A DNA stretch of 9,604 bases, from NCBI GenBank assembly GCA_937950105.1, contig CALFEM010000125.1, positions 1 through 9,604 on the forward strand. The letters are read 5' to 3'. Made by a program: the position numbers and the translations under genes. The notes beneath the pieces were generated by a model. The model did no database searches. It was not told the DNA's origin and was given only the letters and a program-made list of their open reading frames with translations. Positions 1-7,070 of this stretch are shown piece after piece; the first letter of the stretch is position 1; the number at the start of each line of letters is the position of its first letter. This DNA comes from an uncultured Alphaproteobacteria bacterium. GTDB lineage: Bacteria; Pseudomonadota; Alphaproteobacteria; Rhizobiales; Hyphomicrobiaceae.

Positions 1-47
1 GACCACCGAGATCTACACTCTTTCCCTACACGACGCTCTTCCGATCT
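1..47 (+). other. Illumina TruSeq/P5 adapter remnant (not genomic)
   Basis: These 47 bases match, from my knowledge of the adapter, the last 47 of the 58 bases of the Illumina TruSeq universal (P5) adapter, ending in the familiar GCTCTTCCGATCT. Genomic sequence begins at about position 48, where the hydantoinase reading frame starts to make sense. The adapter should be trimmed, and any reading frame crossing it (for example on the minus strand at 26-250) is an artefact. It also means the left edge of the contig is set by an untrimmed read end rather than by biology. Confidence 0.98.
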
Positions 48-3000
48 CCGACATTTTCGCGCGCAACATCGTCAAGCCGGAGATGCTCTATTCGCACGTG
101 ATCGGCGCCGACGAGCGCGTGCGCGCCGACGGCACCATCGAGCGGCCGCTCGACGAGGCGCGGCTGGCGGCCGATCTCGAAGCGGCGCGGGCGCGCGGCA
201 TCACCGCCGTCGCCATCGTGCTCATGCACGCCTACGCTCATCCCGCGCACGAGCGGCGCGCGGCAGAAATCGCCCGGGCTGCCGGCTTCGACCAGGTTTC
301 AGTCAGCCACGAGGTTTCCGCGCTCATCAGAATCGTCGGCCGCGGCGACACCACCGTCGCCGACGCCTACCTGACACCGATCCTGAAACGCTACGTCGAT
401 CGCGTGGCGGGCGCCATCCGCAGCGACGATCCCGACGTTGCCGCGCCGCGCCTGCTGTTCATGGCGTCCTCGGGCGGGCTCAAATCGGCGGCGATGTTCG
501 AAGGACGCGATGCGATTCTGTCAGGCCCGGCCGGCGGCATCGTCGCCATGGCCGAGACGGCGCGGCGCGCGGGCTTCGAGCGCGTCATCGGCTTCGACAT
601 GGGCGGCACCTCGACCGACGTGTCGCATTTCGCGGGCGAAGCGGAACGCACGTTCGAGACCGAGGTCGCGGGCGTGCGACTGCGCGTGCCGATGCTGCGG
701 ATCCACACGGTCGCGGCGGGGGGCGGCTCGATCGTCACGTTCGACGGCACGCGCCTCAAGGTCGGGCCTGACAGCGCGGGCTCCGATCCCGGCCCCATGG
801 CCTACCGGCGCGGCGGACCGCTGACCGTCACCGACGCCAACGTCATGCTCGGCAAGATCACGCCCGACTATTTCCCGCGCGTGTTCGGCCCGACGCAGGA
901 CCAGCCGCTCGATCGAGCCAGCGTCGTCGCCGCGTTCGAGGCACTGGCGCACGAGATGGGCGGCGGCAGAAGCGCGGCCGATGTCGCCGAAGGTGTGGTG
1001 CGCATCGCCGTCGCCAACATGGCCAACGCCATCAAGCGCATCTCGGTCGCGCGCGGCTACGACGTGACACGCTACGCCCTCAATTGCTTCGGCGCGGCAG
1101 GCGGCCAGCATGCCTGCCTGATCGCCGATGCGCTCGGCATGGAAACCGTGCTGATTCATCCGCTGTCCGGGCTGCTTTCGGCCTATGGCATGGGCCTCGC
1201 GCCGATCCGGGCCAGCCGCGAGCAGTCGCTGGAACTCGACCTCACCGAGGCAACACTCGCCGCGATCTCGCCGCTACTCAACGAGTTGTCGCGCGAGGTG
1301 GCCGCGACGGTGATGGCACAAGACGTCGCGGCCGCGGACGTGCATCTGAGCGCACGCCTGCATTTGAAGTATACCGGCACAGATACCGGCCTGCCGGTTG
1401 CGCTCGACGCGATTGCGAACATGCGCGACGACTTCGAACGCCGGCACCGATCGCAGTTCGGCTTCGTGTCGCCGGACAAGACCATCGTCGCCGCCGCGCT
1501 CGAGGTCGAGGCCACGGGCGCGACCCCACGCGACGACGACGCCGGTGACCGGACGACAGCCACGGCGACCCGCGGCGCCGATGCTGTACCGCACATGCCG
1601 CGCCATACCCGCGTCTACTCCGGTGGCGCCTGGCACGATGCGCCCGTCTGGCTGCGCGACGAGATCGCGCCCGCCCAGCGCATCGATGGACCGGCACTCG
1701 TCATCGAGCCGCACCAGACCATCGTCGTCGAGCCGGGCTGGCAGCTCACGCTCGACGCGCGCAACGATGTGGTGATGACGCGGCGCTCCGCCAGACGCGA
1801 CGAGCGTCTCGGCCTCGCCGCCGACCCGATCCTGCTCGAGGTATTCAATAACCTCTACATGTCGATCGCCGAGCAGATGGGGGAGGCGCTGCGCAACACG
1901 GCGCAATCGGTGAACATCAAGGAGCGGCTCGACTTCTCGTGCGCGGTGTTCGACGCGGAGGGCCGCCTCGTCGCCAACGCGCCGCACATGCCGGTGCATC
2001 TCGGCTCCATGGATCGCAGCGTCGAGACCATCGTACGCCAGCGCGCGCGGACCATGCGCCCCGGCGACGTCTACATGCTCAACGCGCCCTACAACGGCGG
2101 CACGCACCTGCCCGACATCACCGTCGTCACACCGGTGTTCGCCGACAAGGGCGAGCGCGTGCTGTTCTACGTCGCATCGCGCGGACACCACGAAGACATC
2201 GGCGGCCTCGCCCCCGGATCGATGACGCCGCGCGCGACGACCATCGAGGAGGAAGGCGTATATATCGACGACGTGCTGCTGGTGCGCGACGGCGGGTTCC
2301 TCGAAGCGGAAACGCGAGCCTTGCTCACCGGCGCGAAGTATCCCGCACGCCGGCCCGACAAGAATATCGCCGATCTCAAGGCGCAGGTCGCCGCCAACGC
2401 GCGCGGCGCGAGCGAATTGCGCAAGATGGTCGCGCACTTCGGTCTCGACGTGGTCGAAGCCTACATGCGCCACGTGCAGGACAATGCGGAAGAAAGCGTG
2501 CGCCGCCTGATCGCGCGCCTCGACGAGGGCCATGCGCGCATCGAGACCGACAAGGGCACGGCGGTCGAGGTGCGCATCACGACCGACAAGGCGGCACGCA
2601 CCGCGCGCGTCGACTTCACCGGCACGAGCCCGATGCAGGGCGACAACTTCAACGCGCCCGAACCCGTAACGCGCGCCGCCGTGCTCTATGCCTTCCGCGT
2701 CATGGTCGATGCGCCGATCCCGATGAATGCCGGCTGCCTGAAGCCGATCGACATCGTCATTCCGGAAGGATCGATGCTGCGTCCAACGCATCCCGCCGCC
2801 GTCGTCGCCGGTAACGTCGAGACGAGCCAGATCGTCACCAACGCGCTGTTCGCGGCGATGAGGGGCCTCGGCACCGCGCAGGGCACCATGAACAACCTCA
2901 CCTTCGGCAACGCTTCGGTTCAATATTACGAGACGATCTGCTCGGGTGCGCCCGCGGGCTACGACGCGCAGGGCAACGGCTTCGACGGCGCGGCTGGCGT

Positions 3001-3379
3001 GCACGTACATATGACCAACACGCGCCTGACCGACCCCGAGGTGCTGGAGCTGCGCTATCCGGTGCTGCTCGAGGAGTTCTCGATCCGGCGCGGCTCCGGC
3101 GGCAAGGGCCGCTGGAACAGCGGTGACGGCACGCGCCGCGTCATCCGCTTCCTCGAACCGATGAGCGCGGCGATCCTGTCGGGCTTTCGCGACGTGGCGC
3201 CGCCCGGCCTCGACGGCGGCGAGCCCGGTGAGAAAGGCCGCAACGCCGTACGCCGCGCCAACGGAACGATCGACACGCTCGTCGGCTGCGCGGAGACCAC
3301 GCTCGCGCCGGGCGACGCCATCATCATCGAAACGCCGACCGGCGGCGGCGTCGGTCCGGTCTCACAGCGCGCAGGCTGA
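48..3379 (+). CDS. Hydantoinase/5-oxoprolinase family protein, HyuA-HyuB fusion, 5'-truncated
   Basis: Members of this cytoplasmic family use ATP to open or carboxylate small amide or ketone substrates (5-oxoproline, hydantoins, acetophenone). The substrate here cannot be read from sequence. The frame is open from the adapter junction, giving 1109 codons; the ATG at 83 is internal and should not be taken as the start. Counting from that ATG, the HyuA part has the actin-like phosphate motif [12 protein letters not shown] (residues 170-181) and [10 protein letters not shown] (208-217), and ends near GPALVIEP (from 536). The HyuB part starts at [10 protein letters not shown] (581) and carries [10 protein letters not shown] (699-708) and a Gly-rich C-terminus. 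Fused eukaryotic-type 5-oxoprolinases have about 1200-1290 residues, so roughly 100 N-terminal residues, including the first GGTFTD-type motif, are missing beyond the adapter. No frameshift is seen. The next gene converges, with stop codons 23 bp apart. No transporter or racemase gene is visible downstream to narrow the substrate. Confidence 0.93.
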
Positions 3380-3402
3380 CGCGCGGATTCGGTAGCGGGG
3401 CG

Positions 3403-3831
3403 TCACGAGCGCTTTGCTTTCTCTTTCAGCAATCGCGCCTCGATCTCGAGGATCACCGCGTCGAGGTTGTGGATCAGCGCATTCGCCGCTGCGATCTGAC
3501 GCTCCAGCGAGGCCGCTGTCGGCGGCTTGCGCTCCTCGGGTTCGGGCCGCCGCTCGGTCTCCTGATCCTGCCCGGTCGCGAGCTTCGCCACCGCGACCAG
3601 CGAACGCCAGACGTAGCCGCCCGGGCTCTCGACGATTTCGCCGCGCGAGCGGCGGCGCTTCGCGGGCTTCTCCTCGCGCGCTTCCGCTTCCTTCAGGTCG
3701 CGCGCAAGCCCTCGCTTCTCATGCAGCGTCTGCTTGCGAGCGAGACGCAATTCCTTCAGCGCATGGCGCGCCTCGTCCGCGTCGTTGACGCGCACGGTGA
3801 CGTCGACGCCATCGATTTTCGTGAAGTTCAT
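3403..3831 (-). CDS. Small charged coiled-coil protein, function unknown
   Basis: This is a 142-residue protein that I do not recognise. It has no signal peptide or membrane segment, so it is probably cytoplasmic. Residues 18-55 and 105-140 are rich in Ala, Glu, Lys, Arg and Leu and look like amphipathic helices or coiled coils. They are separated by a polybasic KRRRSR (58-63), a short hydrophobic stretch with GGYVWRSLVAVAKLA (71-85), and a Pro/Glu linker (91-104). The N-terminus (FTKIDGVDVTVRV) resembles a short beta segment. The minus frame is preferred over the overlapping plus frames because its composition is protein-like and its start and stop fit the gaps between neighbours. No strong ribosome binding site precedes the ATG at 3831. 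It converges with the hydantoinase gene and diverges from the DUF3365 gene. A small structural or DNA-binding role is possible but unsupported. Confidence 0.72.
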   Translation of the reverse strand: MNFTKIDGVDVTVRVNDADEARHALKELRLARKQTLHEKRGLARDLKEAEAREEKPAKRRRSRGEIVESPGGYVWRSLVAVAKLATGQDQETERRPEPEERKPPTAASLERQIAAANALIHNLDAVILEIEARLLKEKAKRS

Positions 3832-3895
3832 GCGCGGCGAGCCTCGAAGCGAAATGCGGCCAGGAATTTAGTGTCGGGGACGCCTCGGGCGCAAT

Positions 3896-3911
3896 CGTGA
3901 CGGCGGTCACA
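3896..3911. promoter_or_regulatory. CRP/FNR-family-like palindrome
   Basis: The sequence GTGAC-GGCG-GTCAC (3897-3910) is a perfect inverted repeat. Read as CGTGA-N6-TCACA it matches 9 of the 10 defined bases of the CRP consensus TGTGA-N6-TCACA. It lies about 90 bp before the DUF3365 start at 4002 and about 65 bp before the start of the divergent gene at 3831, so it could act on either. No convincing -35/-10 pair was found nearby. Which regulator binds, if any, is inference. Confidence 0.35.
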
Positions 3912-4001
3912 CACCTCGGGGGAGCGTATCGGCTATCGCTCGACCGTCTGGCGACTGCTAGAGTTGCAGACACCATCTCAACCGCCATCGAGGTTCTGAC
4001 C

Positions 4002-4583
4002 ATGCGCGTGATCGCAGCCGCCCTAGTTGCCCTGTCCCTCACCACCGCTCCCGTCATGGCGCAGGACGCCGCCGATCCGCAGGCCGCCCGCATCGCCAAA
4101 GCGCGTGAAGCCATCAAGGGCCTCGCCGAGGGCCTGAAGGAAAAGCTGGTCACCGCCATGCAGGACGGCGGTCCGGTGGCAGCGCTCGGCGTCTGCAAGA
4201 CGGACGCACCGAAGATCGCCGCCGAGCGTTCGGCCGCAGCCGGCATGGAGGTCGGCCGCACGGCGCTCAAGGTCCGCAATCCGGACAACGCGCCGAGCGA
4301 CACCGAGCGCAAGGTGCTCGAGCAGTTCGCCAAGGATCTCGCTGGCGGCGCCGACGCGGCGAAGCTCGAACACGCCGCAATCGTCGAGGACGGCGGCAAG
4401 AAGTCGTTCCTCTACATGAAGCCGATCATGACCGCGGGAAAGCCTTGCCTCGCCTGCCATGGCAGCGAACTCGATCCGGCCGTCTCGGCGAAGATCAAGG
4501 AACTCTATCCGCAGGATCAGGCGGTCGGCTTCAATGCCGGCGACTTGCGCGGCGCCTTCGTCGTCACCGGCAAGGTCGAGTAA
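4002..4583 (+). CDS. Secreted DUF3365 (Tll0287-like) haem-binding protein
   Basis: This 193-residue protein has a clear Sec signal peptide: a short basic start, a hydrophobic core (residues 4-15), and a likely cleavage after VMA at 20, giving a periplasmic protein. Family marks of DUF3365/Tll0287-like domains are a conserved Cys (65, in LGVCKTDAP), VGRTALKVRNPDN (84-96), the c-type haem motif CLACH (149-153), and the C-terminal stretch YPQDQAVGFNAGDLRGAF (169-186). The domain is known as a haem-based redox or gas/redox sensor module; here it stands alone without a fused kinase or cyclase, so the role may be electron transfer or sensing. The ATG at 4002 is chosen over an upstream GTG at 3897 because GAGG (3990-3993) sits 8 nt before it and the signal peptide begins there. 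A palindrome lies upstream and an intrinsic terminator downstream, so it is probably monocistronic. Confidence 0.9.
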   Translation: MRVIAAALVALSLTTAPVMAQDAADPQAARIAKAREAIKGLAEGLKEKLVTAMQDGGPVAALGVCKTDAPKIAAERSAAAGMEVGRTALKVRNPDNAPSDTERKVLEQFAKDLAGGADAAKLEHAAIVEDGGKKSFLYMKPIMTAGKPCLACHGSELDPAVSAKIKELYPQDQAVGFNAGDLRGAFVVTGKVE

Positions 4584-4613
4584 CCCGACAGACTGCCACT
4601 GCCGAGCACCAAT

Positions 4614-4650
4614 GAGCCCCGCTGCAGTTGCGCAGCGGGGCTCTGCTTTT
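4614..4650 (+). terminator. Rho-independent terminator of the DUF3365 gene
   Basis: A perfect 12-bp GC-rich stem (GAGCCCCGCTGC at 4614-4625 paired with 4632-4643) with a 6-nt loop is followed by TGCTTTT. It begins 31 bp after the stop codon at 4583. The T tract on the plus strand gives the orientation. Because the stem is symmetric it might also help stop the convergent extensin-family transcript, but no T tract is evident in that direction. Confidence 0.9.
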
Positions 4651-4735
4651 CAATGGCAGCAGGGGGCCGCCACGCCGCATCAGATCAGGTGCTCCGCAAC
4701 GGGTTCCCCCGCTTGAAACCGAGGGCGCAGCCGCG

Positions 4736-5419
4736 TCACTTGCAGACGCGGTAGGTACCGTCCTTGCCGTGGCGGGCGAGGTCCATGTGGAAATGGTCGC
4801 GGTGGTAGATGTCGGCGTGCGGGCCGAGCACTGTCGAAAAGGTATCACAGGCGCCGCGATGCACGGCCCTCAGGAAGGCGCGCTCGCGCACGTCCTCACT
4901 CCACCAGCCGCGCTTCACCGAGACACTGCGGCCGTCGGCGAAGTGGAACTCGGAAATGTCGATGGCATTGGCGAGCCCGTGCTCGGAGAGCTTGGCGCCC
5001 CATTTGTGGTTGATCGGCCGGCACCCATAGGAGGCGGCGACCTTGAGCGTCGTCAGCGGCGCGCCGAAGTGGAACCGCGCAGCCGGCGCCACAACCTCGG
5101 CGACCCAGCGGTCGACCGCCGGGATCATCGGGCAGCGCAACGTCGCCGCCGGCTTCAACTCGACCCGGCCGCCGAGCGCGGCCGACATTTCGAAGGGATG
5201 CTCGGCGCCGCACGCCGTCGGACCACCGAGCAGTGATCGCGACTGCACGAAGCGGCTTTCACGGACCATGCCGGAGTGGAGGCACTGACGCTCGTCGGCG
5301 GCCCGCCACGGCTCGCGCTTGGCCACGAACGCGGGACCGCTGTCGCCACGGCCGCAGCCGTGGATGGCGAGCGGGGCGATGAGGCAGGACGCAAGGAACG
5401 CTACGCGGGACTTGTACAT
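4736..5419 (-). CDS. Extensin-family (extensin-like C-terminal domain) putative lipoprotein
   Basis: This 227-residue protein carries the bacterial extensin-like C-terminal domain (ExtensinC, PF06904), which shares the metallo-fold of M15 D-Ala-D-Ala peptidases and is likely to act on the cell wall. Visible marks are CPMIPAVDRWV (96-106), SYGCRPIN (130-137), SEHGLANAIDIS (145-156) with His147 and Asp154, a FLRAVHRGACDTFSTVLGP stretch (182-200), and HRDHFHMD (206-213). The histidines and aspartates fit a Zn site. The N-terminus is a signal peptide ending in AIHGC, so Cys22 may be lipidated; His at -2 makes the lipobox imperfect, and Sec cleavage is the alternative. Six further cysteines (46, 70, 96, 133, 191, 226) could form disulphides in the periplasm. 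The ATG at 5419 gives the signal peptide directly, although no clear ribosome binding site precedes it. A CtrA-type motif lies 26-40 bp upstream, suggesting cell-cycle control of a wall enzyme; this is inference. Confidence 0.9.
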   Translation of the reverse strand: MYKSRVAFLASCLIAPLAIHGCGRGDSGPAFVAKREPWRAADERQCLHSGMVRESRFVQSRSLLGGPTACGAEHPFEMSAALGGRVELKPAATLRCPMIPAVDRWVAEVVAPAARFHFGAPLTTLKVAASYGCRPINHKWGAKLSEHGLANAIDISEFHFADGRSVSVKRGWWSEDVRERAFLRAVHRGACDTFSTVLGPHADIYHRDHFHMDLARHGKDGTYRVCK

Positions 5420-5445
5420 GGAGAAGGACTATCGGTCCGGTAACC

Positions 5446-5460
5446 CTAACGCCGGGTTAA
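5446..5460 (-). promoter_or_regulatory. CtrA-type binding motif upstream of extensin-family gene
   Basis: On the minus strand the sequence reads TTAA-CCCGGCG-TTAG, matching 7 of the 8 defined bases of the alphaproteobacterial CtrA consensus TTAA-N7-TTAA. It lies 26-40 bp before the ATG at 5419. CtrA is the master cell-cycle response regulator of this class and also blocks the replication origin in Caulobacter. The motif is short and could occur by chance, but TTAA is rare in DNA this GC-rich and two half-sites with the exact N7 spacing make it notable. Confidence 0.5.
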
Positions 5461-5589
5461 TACGGAGAATTCCGCCGGATGACGATCGCCGGGGCAGCGG
5501 GCCGTTTCAGGACCCTTTCGCGGCAGCAAATGGTGAATGTTGCGGCTGCGAGATGGAAAACAGGGCAGAAGTGCAAGCTGCGAAATGTC

Positions 5590-5643
5590 TTATCCACAAC
5601 TATCGGGGCGACGATTCGCGAATCCGCAGGACTCTTACCCACA
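5590..5643 (+). promoter_or_regulatory. Pair of DnaA boxes flanking GANTC motifs (origin-like core)
   Basis: TTATCCACA at 5590-5598 is a perfect DnaA box and TTACCCACA at 5635-5643 differs by one base. Both face the same way, 45 bp apart, inside a longer shared string CTTAYCCACAAC. Between them lie three GANTC (CcrM methylation) motifs at 5613-5617, 5620-5624 and 5630-5634; the first two form the 12-bp palindrome GATTCGCGAATC. This combination is typical of alphaproteobacterial origins and of DnaA/CcrM-controlled promoters. Neither hemE, parAB, gidA nor dnaA lies nearby, so a chromosomal origin is not proven; a DnaA-titration or promoter site is equally possible. Confidence 0.5.
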
Positions 5644-5720
5644 ACCTTGATAACTTGAGCAGTGTTCGGATGGAGCTGCTGGCCCCCGTCGGCAACTACT
5701 TGGAACACAAGAGTATTTTT

Positions 5721-5898
5721 TGCGTTGCGTATGTTCGTGTTGTGTATGCCTTGCGTAGTTGTTCGTGTGTAACCGCGGTGGGCGGCACCTTCAGGTCTTG
5801 CGTTTGAGTTTGCGTCGGGGACCGCCCGGAGCTGCGTTGTAGAGCGTCCTGAGTTCTGCGTCCCAGTCTTGCGTATCTGTATCTGCGTCAGTCTGCGT
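5721..5898 (+). repeat. Ten same-orientation copies of YTGCGT
   Basis: TGCGT preceded by C or T occurs starting at 5721, 5726, 5752, 5799, 5811, 5833, 5857, 5870, 5884 and 5894, always on the plus strand. Spacing is irregular (5 to 47 bp). A longer imperfect unit, TGCGTA followed after 1-3 bases by GTTCGTGT, is seen at 5726-5740 and 5752-5768. Seven copies overlap the candidate small minus-strand gene, where the motif falls in all three codon phases, and three lie in non-coding DNA beyond its stop. This argues for a nucleotide-level signal rather than a protein repeat. Function is unknown. Confidence 0.65.
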
Positions 5899-6133
5899 AC
5901 CGGCACGCCGCAGGGCACGCCCCATGCTCTCGGCATTGATCCGGAAATGAAGGTCAACGGCCCTGGTGCTTTGCCTTGGTCGATCCGCTGACAGCCCCCA
6001 GTTTGTCTTTGCGGATCCTCACTTGGCCTGCCAGGGTCGTTTTCCGTTTCGCGAGCGGCGCCACGGCGTTGCAGATGCGACGCCACTTGACCTTCCGACC
6101 TCGTGGTTTCCGGCACGCGTGTTTCGCCGCCAT
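5791..6133 (-). pseudogene. Candidate small gene interrupted by a frameshift at a G run
   Basis: Reading the minus strand from the ATG at 6133 gives 59 residues (to a stop at 5954) that are strongly basic (HACRKPRGRKVKWRRIC near the start). A second open frame, 6018 down to a TGA at 5791, contains natural-looking sequence such as VDLHFRINAESMGRALRRAG, then an acidic stretch TQTDADTDTQDWDAE and a basic tail RRKLKRKT. Removing one base from the five-G run at 5995-5999 joins them into one frame of about 113 residues. So this is either a decayed gene, an assembly error in a homopolymer, or programmed frameshifting. The alternative is two chance frames: no ribosome binding site precedes 6133 and I recognise no family. 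It lies 32 bp downstream of the alpha/beta hydrolase on the same strand, so could be co-transcribed. Confidence 0.4.
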
Positions 6134-6165
6134 GATAGCCGGCGGCGACCTTGCCGTGACTCCGG

Positions 6166-6918
6166 TCAGGACAGCGACGCCAGAAAATCCGCCACGCCCT
6201 CTTTGTAGGCGCGGTCCCCCACCGCCTTCATGTGATCGCGCCCGGGGATCACCAGCGCCCGCGCTCCCGGGATCAGCTCGGCCAGCGCCTCCGCCGACCC
6301 GCCGACCACGTCCGTCTCCCCGACCGCGACCAGAACCGGCACCGCGATGCGGGCCACGTCCTCGCGCCCCAACGGCTCGCGCGAGGCGCGGATGCAGGCC
6401 GCCAACGCCTTGAGATCGCTGCCGGTCTGTTCGGCGAAGGCGCGGAATGTGCGGGCGGTCGGGTTGCTCACGTCGTCGATCGACGGGGCTTCCAGCGCCG
6501 CCGCGATCGGTCCCGTCCCGGCCATGCCGCGCACCATGTTGACGCCGAGCCCGCCGAACACGATCGAGCGTACACGCCCCGGATGCGCCAGGGCGAGGAA
6601 CGCCGAAATCCGCGCGCCCATGGAGTAACCCATGACGTGGGCGCGGGCGATGCCGAGATGGTCAAGCAAGCGGCGAGCGTCCTCGGCCATCAGCGGCGCG
6701 CGGTAGCGATCCGTCTCGTACAGCTTCTCGCTTTTGCCATGCCCGCGATTGTCGATCGCAACGACGCGATAACCCTTGCCCTTGAGGTAACCGACCCAGC
6801 CCGGCACCACCCAGTTGGTCGAGATGTTGGAGGCGAAGCCGTGGATCAGCAGGATCGGCTCACCCTCGCCCTCGTCGATGTAGAAAATCTCGGCGTCGTC
6901 GGACTGGAAAGTCGGCAA
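6166..6918 (-). CDS. Alpha/beta hydrolase (TTG start)
   Basis: This is a 250-residue alpha/beta-hydrolase-fold enzyme, cytoplasmic, with no signal peptide. The oxyanion motif LLIHGFAS (23-30), the loop DNRGHGKS (56-63), the nucleophile elbow GYSMG with Ser99, acid Asp203 in VGETDVV, and His229 in GRDHMKAVGD make a complete triad. Many relatives are esterases, lactonases or C-C bond hydrolases; the substrate is not readable. The frame is open upstream to an ATG at 7059, but those 47 extra residues look like leader DNA (Gly/Pro-rich, no domain). AGGAG at 6926-6930 sits 7 nt before TTG at 6918, and the product then begins MPTFQSDDAEIFYIDEGEG, a normal start for the fold. It diverges from the zf-CHCC/monooxygenase pair across about 150 bp, which may contain both promoters. 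If functionally linked it might hydrolyse a product of the monooxygenase, but that is speculation. Confidence 0.92.
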   Translation of the reverse strand: MPTFQSDDAEIFYIDEGEGEPILLIHGFASNISTNWVVPGWVGYLKGKGYRVVAIDNRGHGKSEKLYETDRYRAPLMAEDARRLLDHLGIARAHVMGYSMGARISAFLALAHPGRVRSIVFGGLGVNMVRGMAGTGPIAAALEAPSIDDVSNPTARTFRAFAEQTGSDLKALAACIRASREPLGREDVARIAVPVLVAVGETDVVGGSAEALAELIPGARALVIPGRDHMKAVGDRAYKEGVADFLASLS

Positions 6919-7070
6919 ATCGGGGCTCCTCAGGCGCAGGAACGGCGCAGGCGGGCAAAACACGCCGGGGCCGGGTGATACCAAGTAAGCACGCGCCTCC
7001 CCTACCATTTCCTCCCCGCCGGGGCTATGGTCGCGGCCGTTTCGACAGGCCAATCGCAAGAGGCAGGCTC

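Larger units (their letters stand above)
5420..5790. other. Intergenic region without a convincing gene, origin-like
   Basis: Between the start of the extensin-family gene and the end of the candidate frameshifted gene there is no protein I would call. Long frames exist on both strands (plus to 5807; minus 5457-6116), but their translations are of random composition. Base composition drops visibly: the 60 bases from 5701 hold 25 G or C, against roughly two thirds in the neighbouring genes. The short A/T run GTATTTTTTG (5713-5722) could be an easily melted spot. The stretch holds the CtrA-type motif, DnaA boxes, GANTC motifs and the first three YTGCGT copies listed separately. Confidence 0.6.

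Noticed and set aside
26..250. Minus-strand open frame of 74 codons at the left edge
   Set aside because: It runs into the adapter sequence and is antisense to the hydantoinase frame; it is an artefact.
1274..3010. Very long minus-strand frame antisense to the hydantoinase
   Set aside because: High-GC shadow frame; His/Arg/Gly/Val-rich translation without domains, while the plus strand shows clear HyuA and HyuB motifs.
3377..3405. TGACGC/GCGTCA inverted repeat spanning both convergent stop codons
   Set aside because: Only 6 bp with a 17-nt loop and no T tract; too weak to call a bidirectional terminator.
5418..5807. Plus-strand frame of about 130 codons starting at ATG 5418
   Set aside because: It starts opposite the extensin-family start codon, has no ribosome binding site, and covers the DnaA/GANTC/YTGCGT motifs; the translation resembles nothing known.
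5457..6116. Minus-strand frame of 219 codons through the origin-like region
   Set aside because: No domain or natural composition, no good start, and it conflicts with the more protein-like two-frame candidate at 5791-6133.
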